From positions 1 to 36,592 of the forward strand of contig QVQF01000091.1 in assembly GCA_003584895.1 (NCBI GenBank): a stretch of 36,592 nt of DNA. Reading direction: 5' to 3'. A program made the translations under genes and the position numbers. The notes below the pieces were generated by a model. It was not told the DNA's origin, ran no database searches, and worked only from the letters and a program-made list of their open reading frames with translations. This DNA comes from Methylococcales bacterium (GTDB lineage: Bacteria > Pseudomonadota > Gammaproteobacteria > Methylococcales > Methylomonadaceae). Positions 22,198 to 30,478 of the stretch are shown in pieces; position 1 is the stretch's first letter, and every line of letters starts with the position of its first letter.

Positions 22198-22237
22198 CAT
22201 GTCACCTTGATTTCTGTATTTGTGAATAAACTAACTC

Positions 22238-22933
22238 ATGCAACTGACATTATTAGATCCCCATAATCCAAGACAAGATTTTCCTCCTTTAACAAAAGCC
22301 ATGACTGACCCCGATGGATTGTTGGCAGCGGGTGGTTGTTTGTCAGAAAAACGATTGCTTAAGGCTTATCGATTAGGAATATTTCCTTGGTATAGTCCAG
22401 GTGAACCTATCCTATGGTGGTCCCCTAATCCAAGATTAGTTTTATTTCCAGAGCAACTGAAAGTATCACGCAGTCTTAGTAAAACATTACGTCAAAATAC
22501 TTTTACCTTCACTATTGACCGAGCCTTTAATCAAGTTATTGCAGCTTGTGCAAAGCCACGCAGTTACAGTGAAGGAACATGGATTAGTGACGATATACAG
22601 CAAGCGTATCGTCGATTACATCAATCTGGTTACGCTCATTCTGCTGAGGCTTGGCTGAATGGTGAGTTGGTCGGTGGTTTGTATGGTATTGCTTTAGGAA
22701 AGGTGTTTTTTGGCGAATCTATGTTCCATACTTGTACGGATGCATCAAAAGTTGTTTTTGTAAGCTTGGTTGAACAGCTTAAAGCTTGGGATTATCAGGT
22801 TATTGACTGTCAGGTCCACAGCGAACACTTAGCGAGTTTGGGTGCGATCAATTGTGAGCGCAGTGAGTTTATAGGCTTACTTAATCAGTATTGTGATGAG
22901 CCTGCTAATGATTGTGCTTGGCAACAACTATGA
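22238..22933 (+). CDS. aat: Leucyl/phenylalanyl-tRNA--protein transferase
   Basis: LTKAMTDPDGLLAAGGCLSEKRLLKAYRLGIFPWYSPGEPILWWSPNPRLVLFP, GKVFFGESMFH. Confidence 0.97.
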   Translation: MQLTLLDPHNPRQDFPPLTKAMTDPDGLLAAGGCLSEKRLLKAYRLGIFPWYSPGEPILWWSPNPRLVLFPEQLKVSRSLSKTLRQNTFTFTIDRAFNQVIAACAKPRSYSEGTWISDDIQQAYRRLHQSGYAHSAEAWLNGELVGGLYGIALGKVFFGESMFHTCTDASKVVFVSLVEQLKAWDYQVIDCQVHSEHLASLGAINCERSEFIGLLNQYCDEPANDCAWQQL

Positions 22934-23628
22934 TATCCATCCCACTTTATTTAACTGCAGCGCATGAGTGTAGTTATTTAGATGATCAGTCTGCTCAGTC
23001 GGTATTTGTGCATCCTTCTTGTGCATTAACGAGTGACCTATATGCTCAGCTAATTGAACAGGGTTTTCGACGTAGTGGTGATGAGGTTTATAGGCCGCAA
23101 TGCGCTCAATGCAGTGCATGTATTCCGGTTAGATTAGCGGTAGAGCACTTTAAGCCTAATAGAAGGCAAAAGCGCTGCCTAATTAAAAACAGTCAAATAA
23201 CAGTCGAAGTTAAACCGGCAATATTTGAACAAGCCCATTACGAATTGTATATACGTTATCAGATGATTCGTCATGGTAGTGGCGATATGGCTAAAGCTAG
23301 CCCAGAAGAGTATCTTGGTTTTTTAGGATCTACTTGGTGTGATACCCTGTTTGTGGAGTTTTCAATTGACAATGAGTTGGCAGGTGTTGCTGTAGTGGAT
23401 CAGTTTGAAAACGCTTTATCTGCTGTTTATACTTTTTTTGATCCGAAGTTCGCCAGCGCCAGCTTGGGTGTCTATGCGGTTTTATGGCAAATTGAGCAAG
23501 CACGCTGCATGAAAAAAGAATTTTTGTATTTAGGATATTGGATAAAAGCCTGCCAAAAAATGAGTTATAAAAGCGACTATCAACCGCTACAAGTATTAGT
23601 AGGGGGGCAGTGGATAGATGAGCGATAA
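22930..23628 (+). CDS. Arginyl/aspartate-glutamate leucyl-tRNA--protein transferase (Ate/Bpt)
   Basis: DLYAQLIEQGFRRSGDEVYRPQCAQCSACIPVRL, YLGYWIKACQKMSYKSDYQPLQVLV. The more plausible start is ATG at 22930 (ATGA overlap with the aat stop), not the track's TTG at 22912. Confidence 0.93.
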   Translation: MISIPLYLTAAHECSYLDDQSAQSVFVHPSCALTSDLYAQLIEQGFRRSGDEVYRPQCAQCSACIPVRLAVEHFKPNRRQKRCLIKNSQITVEVKPAIFEQAHYELYIRYQMIRHGSGDMAKASPEEYLGFLGSTWCDTLFVEFSIDNELAGVAVVDQFENALSAVYTFFDPKFASASLGVYAVLWQIEQARCMKKEFLYLGYWIKACQKMSYKSDYQPLQVLVGGQWIDER

Positions 23629-23802
23629 GTATTTTGTATTATTTGTTATAATGCTAAAAATATTAAGTTTCTGATGTTTGCTATCTTTACCCCATCTTTT
23701 AACGCACAACTTAAAAAATTAGATAATCATTTTGAAATCAATTCTTAAGAACTTAATCTTAGGTGCCCCTTGTTTGAGAATATTATCTTTTAACAAGCAT
23801 CA

Positions 23803-26800
23803 ATGGCCGTTATGAGAAGGCGTACCCCAAAGAAAGTGCAGAAGTTTCGATCTGTGTACATCGCTGTGGCATTGGTTGTTATTGGCCTTGTTGTGACTAA
23901 ATTAGTCCGTGATGAAGTTAAGACCTCTAAATATCAGGCACGTTATTTATCTTCTATTAGTGAACAATTAAGCTTTAAATTAGTTTCAGGCCCTAGTACC
24001 TCTATACGTTATCCTGAATATGGACCATATGACGAAAGGTTAGGGTATACCTTATTACCCGATGTCATTGAGCGTTTAGAAAGCACAGGCTTTAGCGTGA
24101 CCTCGCAAGCCTATGTTTCACCGATGATGACTGAGTTGGCTGATTATGGCTTATTTACGGTATATCATGAAAAAAGTCAGGCTGGACTTCGTATTACTGA
24201 TAAAAACGATCAAGTCGTTTTTAATGCATTATTCCCTGCTTATGGTTATTCAAATTTTAAAGCGATCCCGCCATTAATTCTTAACACCTTACTGTATATA
24301 GAAAATAGAGAATTACTAAGCGACGATAATAGTACGGTTAATCCTGCTATCGAATGGGATCGTCTAGGTTTTGCCGGTTTGCAATTAATGGCTCATAAGT
24401 TGGGTGTAACGGGTGCGGTTCCTGGTGGAAGTACGCTAGCGACGCAACTTGAAAAATACCGACATTCAAAGAATGGCTACACCAATTCCATTATGGATAA
24501 GTTTCGTCAGATGGGATCGGCTTCAGTACGCGCCTATTTAATGGGGCCGAATACGCTTGAAATGAGACAAGAAATAGCGCTGTCTTATTTAAATTCAATG
24601 CCATTAGCCGCAACACCTAAGCTTGGTGAAGTGCATGGCTTAGGTGATGGCTTATCCGCTTGGTTTAATGCAGATTTTGAGCAGACAAATCTATTACTCA
24701 AAGCTGATGCGTTAAAGCCACCTAAGCAGATTACTCCACAACAGGCACTCGCTTATCGCCAAGTGTTAAACATATTATTGTCGCAAAGAAGACCCTCGTA
24801 TTTTCTTGGGCGAGGTTTTGATGCCTTACAAAGGCTTACCGATAGATATTTACGTGTCATGACTGAACAAGGCGTGGTGTCGGTAGCTATGCGTGATGCG
24901 GCATTAAAGTTATCGAGCGTAACTCCGAATCGAAACATTAGTGCACCTACCAAGTTTATGGCCGAAAGAAAGACGCAAAATGTATTACGCACTCGTCTAG
25001 CTAAAGCACTGGGTGTTAGATCAAATTATGAACTAGATCGCTTAGATTTAACCGTTAAAACCACCTTAGATTATGACACTCAGCAAGCAGTCACTGATGC
25101 CCTTAAACAATTAAGTAAACCTGAGGCCGCTCGCAAAGCAGGTATATTAGGTTTTCGGCTGCTAAATGAAAACACTGATCTTACGCCTATAGTCTATAGC
25201 CTGATGTTATTTGAACGTAGTAATGCCGGTAATCTATTGCGAGTTCAGACCGATAATTATGATCAACCTTTGGATATCAACGAGGGTATAAGAATAGATT
25301 TAGGCTCTACTTCTAAATTACGTACCATGGTGCATTATCTTGAATTAGTCACTGATGTCTATCAACAGTACAAAAAATTATCTATCAAAAATTTAAATAC
25401 GCTAGAACTACACCCACGAGATAATTTGTCGACTTGGGTGGTCGAGCAGTTACGTTTGACGCCTAAAATCAATTTAGAAGATTTACTTAATCGAGCTCTT
25501 GATAAAACCTATTCTTCAAGTCCTGGCGAATATTTCTTTACTGGAGGTGGCCTACATCATTTTAATAACTTTACGCCCGATGAAGATGGGAAAATGATGT
25601 CAGTGCGCGATGCGTTACGCGATTCTGTCAACTTAGTGTTTATACGTTTGATGCGTGAAGTAGTTTATCATCATCTTTATAAACCAGATGGTCTTGCACG
25701 CTGGCTAGATAGTCCTGATGACCCAAAGCGAAATGAATATTTACAGCGTTTTGCTGATAATGAGGGGCGTGTTTATTTACAACGCTTTTATGCCAAATAT
25801 AAAGATAAAACACCTAAAGAAGTTTTGGCTATGTTATCAGGTAGGGTCGGCGTTACCCCTGCACGATTAAGTATGTTATTTCGCTCTGTCTATCCTGATC
25901 AAGATGAGGTCGCGTTAACTGCTTTTCTAAAAGAACATTTTGCAAAAACTGTAACGACTAATGATTACGATTCGTATAGTTTGTTTGATAAATACTCAGT
26001 GGAAAAATTTGATCTACAAGATCAAGGCTATATCACCAAAATTCATCCCTTAGAGTTATGGTTGGCGGGTTTTCTAGCCAAACACCCTAAAGCAAGTCAA
26101 GAACAAATCATGGCTGCCAGTGTCGATGAGCGCCAGGAAGTCTATCGATGGTTATTTAAAAATCATCGCGTCAATGCCCAGCAACAACGTATTATGACCT
26201 TGCTGGAAGAAGATGCCTTTAATGAAATCCATACCGCTTGGAAGCGTGTCGGTTATCCCTTTGATGCACTCACGCCTTCTTATGCAACCTCTATTGGAGC
26301 CTCAGGTGATAGACCAGCTGCTCTAGCCGAACTGACCGGTATTCTGGTTAATGATGGTATAAAATTACCTGTGGTGCGTTTTGATAGTTTGCATTATGCC
26401 CAAGGTACGCCTTATGAAACTCTGCTTAATAAAACGATTACTCCAGGTGAGAGGATTTTTGCTCCAGAAATTGCCAAAGTAGCTAGGGGCGCCTTAGTAG
26501 GTGTGGTTGAAGGTGGAACTGCCTCAAGGCTAAACGGTATTTATAAAGATGAGCAGGGTCAGTTATTGTCAGTGGGTGGCAAGACCGGCACTGGAGATCA
26601 TCGTAAGCAAATTTGGGGCCCAGGTGGACGACTCATAGAGTCAAAGTTTGTGAGTCGGGCGGCTACTTTTACCTTTTTTATTGGCGAGAAATACTTTGGG
26701 GTGATGACCGCTTATGTCGAGGGCGAGAACTCAGGGCTTTATCACTTTACCAGTTCATTGCCTGTGCAAATCATGAAATTTCTAAAGCCGACTTTATCAC

Positions 26801-27606
26801 CGTTGATTAATGGTTTAACTAAAGAGGCGCAGGCAAAACCAGAAGATCAGGAAGTGATTGCAGAAAAAGCTAAGCCCGTAATGACGTCAAATAGTACTAG
26901 TATAGTTCAGCCATCATTAGCGCCTGTTGCTAAAGCTACGATTGTTGAAAAACCCAAGCCCATACTTACTTCAAACAATACAACTGTAGTGCAGCCATCG
27001 GTAGCACCTGTTACAAAAGTAACGATTGCAGAGAAAGTTAAGCCTGCAATAACACCTAGCAACACAGCTATAGTTCAGTTGTCTGCACAGCCTATCTCTA
27101 AAGCAACAAATGTTGAAAAACCAAAGCCCGTGGTGGCTTCAAGCAATGCTACTTTAGTTCAGTCATCATTAGCACCTGTTGCAAAAGTATCGATTGCTGA
27201 AAAACCAAAGACCGTAATAAATCCAAGTAATCCTGCTTTAGCTCAGTCATCTGAAAAGCCTGTGGTTAAAAACAATTTGCCGTCCAGTGATAAGACTAGT
27301 GCTAATAAGGTAGTGAGTATTAATGATGCCAAGTCTGTAATTAAACCAGACAGCTACAAAATACCTAATCCGCCAGTAAAAGAGGCTACCGCTAAGGTGT
27401 TAACATTGCCTATTAAAAAAGCTACGTCTGAAGTGCCGGCTGGTATTAGTAAGGTTGTTAAAGCAGCAGTGGCAGAAACATCAATCAAATTGCCTAGTTC
27501 GGTTACAGAAAATACTAAGCCGCCTGTTTTAGGCTCTTCAGAGCCCGCAGATAAAAGTCGCTATTATAAATATCCCGAGTCACAGAAAGCTGTCATTAAT
27601 CATTAA
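23803..27606 (+). CDS. Bifunctional penicillin-binding protein-like (GT51 transglycosylase region + transpeptidase) with a C-terminal repeat tail
   Basis: TM near the N-terminus, GT51-like GGSTLATQL, transpeptidase motifs STSK (GSTSKLRTM), SVN (DSVNLVFIRLM), KTG (GGKTGTGDH), then a low-complexity Pro/Lys/Ser/Val-rich tail. Confidence 0.85.
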   Translation: MAVMRRRTPKKVQKFRSVYIAVALVVIGLVVTKLVRDEVKTSKYQARYLSSISEQLSFKLVSGPSTSIRYPEYGPYDERLGYTLLPDVIERLESTGFSVTSQAYVSPMMTELADYGLFTVYHEKSQAGLRITDKNDQVVFNALFPAYGYSNFKAIPPLILNTLLYIENRELLSDDNSTVNPAIEWDRLGFAGLQLMAHKLGVTGAVPGGSTLATQLEKYRHSKNGYTNSIMDKFRQMGSASVRAYLMGPNTLEMRQEIALSYLNSMPLAATPKLGEVHGLGDGLSAWFNADFEQTNLLLKADALKPPKQITPQQALAYRQVLNILLSQRRPSYFLGRGFDALQRLTDRYLRVMTEQGVVSVAMRDAALKLSSVTPNRNISAPTKFMAERKTQNVLRTRLAKALGVRSNYELDRLDLTVKTTLDYDTQQAVTDALKQLSKPEAARKAGILGFRLLNENTDLTPIVYSLMLFERSNAGNLLRVQTDNYDQPLDINEGIRIDLGSTSKLRTMVHYLELVTDVYQQYKKLSIKNLNTLELHPRDNLSTWVVEQLRLTPKINLEDLLNRALDKTYSSSPGEYFFTGGGLHHFNNFTPDEDGKMMSVRDALRDSVNLVFIRLMREVVYHHLYKPDGLARWLDSPDDPKRNEYLQRFADNEGRVYLQRFYAKYKDKTPKEVLAMLSGRVGVTPARLSMLFRSVYPDQDEVALTAFLKEHFAKTVTTNDYDSYSLFDKYSVEKFDLQDQGYITKIHPLELWLAGFLAKHPKASQEQIMAASVDERQEVYRWLFKNHRVNAQQQRIMTLLEEDAFNEIHTAWKRVGYPFDALTPSYATSIGASGDRPAALAELTGILVNDGIKLPVVRFDSLHYAQGTPYETLLNKTITPGERIFAPEIAKVARGALVGVVEGGTASRLNGIYKDEQGQLLSVGGKTGTGDHRKQIWGPGGRLIESKFVSRAATFTFFIGEKYFGVMTAYVEGENSGLYHFTSSLPVQIMKFLKPTLSPLINGLTKEAQAKPEDQEVIAEKAKPVMTSNSTSIVQPSLAPVAKATIVEKPKPILTSNNTTVVQPSVAPVTKVTIAEKVKPAITPSNTAIVQLSAQPISKATNVEKPKPVVASSNATLVQSSLAPVAKVSIAEKPKTVINPSNPALAQSSEKPVVKNNLPSSDKTSANKVVSINDAKSVIKPDSYKIPNPPVKEATAKVLTLPIKKATSEVPAGISKVVKAAVAETSIKLPSSVTENTKPPVLGSSEPADKSRYYKYPESQKAVINH
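26863..27280 (+). repeat. 84-bp (28-aa) tandem repeat array inside the PBP gene, about 5 units
   Basis: Units begin at 26863, 26947, 27031, 27115 and 27199 (spacing exactly 84). Protein consensus EKpKPvitpSNtaivQpSlaPvaKatia. Confidence 0.9.
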
Positions 27607-27612
27607 AGTCGT

Positions 27613-28215
27613 TTAGGTATCTTGAGCTTCAAGTGCCGCTAATTCATCTGAACTATTAATATTTATAAAGATAGTGGGCTCATGGCTAAAGTCGACATAG
27701 ACGCTATTTAGCGGCTTTAGCCAATCTCCAACCTTACGCTGACCACTAGCCAAAAAGTCCTGTAGGTTCTGGGTTAATGAAGCTTTAAGCGCTAAAAATA
27801 GTGGGTGTAGTTGTACACCATCAAAAGCGATAGCAATATCGGCATCGTGTTCTGTCCTAGCAGTCAATAGCTGTTGTAAGTGTTCTGCCTTAAAATAGGG
27901 AGTGTCACAGGGCATAACAAGCAATACCTCGGTATCTGTATGGATCAACGTCGTTAAGATACCCGCTAAAGGGCCATCAAAACTATGGGTTTGATCTGTA
28001 ATAACAGGCAGGCCAAAGGCTTCATAAGCTACGAGGTTACGATTGGCATTAATGAAGGTTAGGTCGGAAACAGCTTTCAAGGCCTCAAGGGCATAACTGA
28101 TCAACGCTCTATTTTTAAATTGAATTAGACCTTTATCTTGATTAGCCATACGCCTAGCACGCCCCCCCGCTAATACTACACCGGCTATTTTAGAGTTCTT
28201 TATTTGAGTAGACAT
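27613..28215 (-). CDS. mobA: Molybdenum cofactor guanylyltransferase
   Basis: IAGVVLAGGRARRMANQDKGLIQFKNRALISYALEAL, DGPLAGILT, VMPCDTPYF. Confidence 0.93.
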   Translation of the reverse strand: MSTQIKNSKIAGVVLAGGRARRMANQDKGLIQFKNRALISYALEALKAVSDLTFINANRNLVAYEAFGLPVITDQTHSFDGPLAGILTTLIHTDTEVLLVMPCDTPYFKAEHLQQLLTARTEHDADIAIAFDGVQLHPLFLALKASLTQNLQDFLASGQRKVGDWLKPLNSVYVDFSHEPTIFININSSDELAALEAQDT

Positions 28216-28318
28216 AGTTCATGAAATATTGCGGAAATATTGAGCTCTGTAGGTTGAGTTGTTTGTTTTTTTACTCAAAACTTATATTTAAATACCGACA
28301 GTATAAATGATCTTAAAC

Positions 28319-30478
28319 TTACCAGCCGCTTTCTCTGATCATAACGGCAAGTGCAGAACGAACTAAACGTCCAGATATACTTTCAGCAGGTGTAGTTAGT
28401 TTCAATCGACCTCGAACGGCATACGGAAGTGTATCGCTGGTATTTTTAATGTCTAATTGTAGACGATAAACACCTTGCTCAGGAATCAAGTGATGTTGCT
28501 CATCTTCTCTGACGGCAATAGCGCCACCATAGCGCGAACTGAGTTCAGCTAAACTTAATTGGCGTGTGCCAGAAGGATCAATACTGAGTACGTTAACTAA
28601 AATAGGCGCTAAATCAGCACCATCAGGATAAAAAACACCACTTGCTCCTAGTTGTAAGCGTTGTAAATCAGCTTCTTCAGTATAAGCGATGACTACGTTA
28701 CTGGGACTAATCACTACACCTAAGGGTTCGTCTTTTGCTAGCCATTCACCTGAGCGCAAAGAGTCAGATAAATCTCGTATTTGGCCATTAAAGCTGGCAC
28801 GTATGGTCAGTTTATCATATGCAGCGTGCAGACCTTGTAGTTCGGCTAAGGTTGACTGTAAGGCTTCCATATCCATAGGGTTATGTCTAGCTAAGGTCAA
28901 GTCAAGGCTCTGTGATGCGAGTTGTTGCGTTAACTCAGCCCAACGTAGTTCAGCGGTATGTATACGAAAATCAAGGTCTGGCGAGGTTAATTCCAACAGT
29001 ACTTGTCCTTCTGTAACTGCATCACCCTCATGAATTAATACGTGTTTAACCTTTGAGGGTTGAGGACTATATAAGATAAATTCAGCTGTCCCTTTAAGTA
29101 AGCCTGGAATCAGTATATGTGTTTGCCAAGGTACAACGAGTATGGCGATAGCTATAATAGGTATAGACCAAGCTAGATGAGGTCTAGGACTAGCGTCTTG
29201 CTTCGTAAATAACTCACGCCAAATAACGATTTCTTTAAAAATAGGCCTAGCGACAAACCAGATAATTTCTACGGCAAATAAGCCTAAACCCAGTGCTTTA
29301 AAGAAAAAATGATAAACCGCCCAAGCGATGCCGGTAAATAATAATAAGCGGTAAACCCAAGTCGCGTAAGCATAGGCAATGAGTAAACGTTGTCGATTTT
29401 TATGCCATAATTCAGGTGGTGATAAGTTAAAGCGAAATAGACATTCGCGTAAATGCCAACGCGCTAAAGCAAAGGAACGGTCTTGTAGATTAGCAATGTC
29501 GAGTAGATCAGTGAGTAAATAATAGCCATCAAAACGCATAAAAGGGTTTAGATTGATGGCTAAGGTGACTAACCAGGTTGAGCTAGCCAAAACATAAACC
29601 CCACTGCGCAAAGAGCCATCGGGTAATAAAGCCCATAACAAGGTTGCTAAGGCTGCCAATATCAATTCGGCAAACATGCCTGCAGCATCAATGATTAAAC
29701 GATCTTGGCGACGAGGCAAACGCCAAGCATCGGTAACATCGGTCCATAGTACCGGGAAACCCATCATAAGAGCGATACCCATGCTAGGCACACGACAGCC
29801 AAAATGGCTGGCAGCTAAAGCATGACCTAACTCGTGTATTAGCTTAGCTAATGACAGCATGACCGCTGTCGTTAGCATGCCTTCTGGTGTAACTACATAA
29901 AGAAAACTATGGCTAAAACTTGTCCATTGCTGCGTGATTAGATAAGCCGCTAATACAGACACTAATAGTAATATTAGCAAGCTGCGGCGATTAAAAAATA
30001 GGTTAACGATGGGCAGAGCTCTTTTTAAAAAAGGCCCAGGCTTTAATAAGGGTACGCGCATAAACAAATAGTTATGCAATAGCCATAGCCAAAACCCAGT
30101 ATGTGAGTTCTTTTTAAGCTGAGCTAAAAACTGACTCGCTTCGGCACCTTTAGGTTTAGATAAGTGATGATTGAGGAGGAATTTAGCAAAAGCTTCAATT
30201 TCCGAGATTGAGGTACTTATAGGTGTAGAGTGTTCGATGGCTGCGACAATTTGTTCTGCGTTAGCTAATGACCAATATTGTAAACATTCGAACTCTAACC
30301 AACCTAATCGATAATAGCGATGTGCAGCTTGATCATATAAAGTCCAAGTAGGTGAACCATCAAGTGCTCTAGGTCCTGGATAAATAGCTAAGTCTTCACG
30401 TAGTTGTGGCCAGCTTGCTAAGCTTTCTACCATGGTAACCAGAGTCTTGCCGTACGTAATGGCTTGCGTAGCAACCAT
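28319..30478 (-). CDS. M50 (site-2-type) peptidase / HlyD periplasmic adaptor fusion with a PqqD/RRE-like N-terminus
   Basis: HELGH metalloprotease motif (LAKLIHELGHALAASHFG), NLNPFMRFDGYYLLTD S2P motif, several TM helices, C-terminal biotinyl-lipoyl/HlyD region (VKHVLIHEGDAVTEGQVLLELTSPDLDFRI). Alternative ATG at 30433 reduces the overlap with the upstream gene to 7 bp. Confidence 0.85.
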   Translation of the reverse strand: MVATQAITYGKTLVTMVESLASWPQLREDLAIYPGPRALDGSPTWTLYDQAAHRYYRLGWLEFECLQYWSLANAEQIVAAIEHSTPISTSISEIEAFAKFLLNHHLSKPKGAEASQFLAQLKKNSHTGFWLWLLHNYLFMRVPLLKPGPFLKRALPIVNLFFNRRSLLILLLVSVLAAYLITQQWTSFSHSFLYVVTPEGMLTTAVMLSLAKLIHELGHALAASHFGCRVPSMGIALMMGFPVLWTDVTDAWRLPRRQDRLIIDAAGMFAELILAALATLLWALLPDGSLRSGVYVLASSTWLVTLAINLNPFMRFDGYYLLTDLLDIANLQDRSFALARWHLRECLFRFNLSPPELWHKNRQRLLIAYAYATWVYRLLLFTGIAWAVYHFFFKALGLGLFAVEIIWFVARPIFKEIVIWRELFTKQDASPRPHLAWSIPIIAIAILVVPWQTHILIPGLLKGTAEFILYSPQPSKVKHVLIHEGDAVTEGQVLLELTSPDLDFRIHTAELRWAELTQQLASQSLDLTLARHNPMDMEALQSTLAELQGLHAAYDKLTIRASFNGQIRDLSDSLRSGEWLAKDEPLGVVISPSNVVIAYTEEADLQRLQLGASGVFYPDGADLAPILVNVLSIDPSGTRQLSLAELSSRYGGAIAVREDEQHHLIPEQGVYRLQLDIKNTSDTLPYAVRGRLKLTTPAESISGRLVRSALAVMIRESGW

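Noticed and set aside
23629-23802. infA expected after aat-ate
   Set aside because: No infA-like ORF is in the gap; the expectation comes only from other genomes.
26863-27280. 84-bp periodic repeats considered as a CRISPR array
   Set aside because: Repeats are in-frame, degenerate and contiguous inside the PBP ORF, with no unique spacers and no cas genes.
28689-29033. 114-aa plus-strand ORF inside the M50-HlyD gene
   Set aside because: Shadow ORF opposite a strong HlyD-like coding region.
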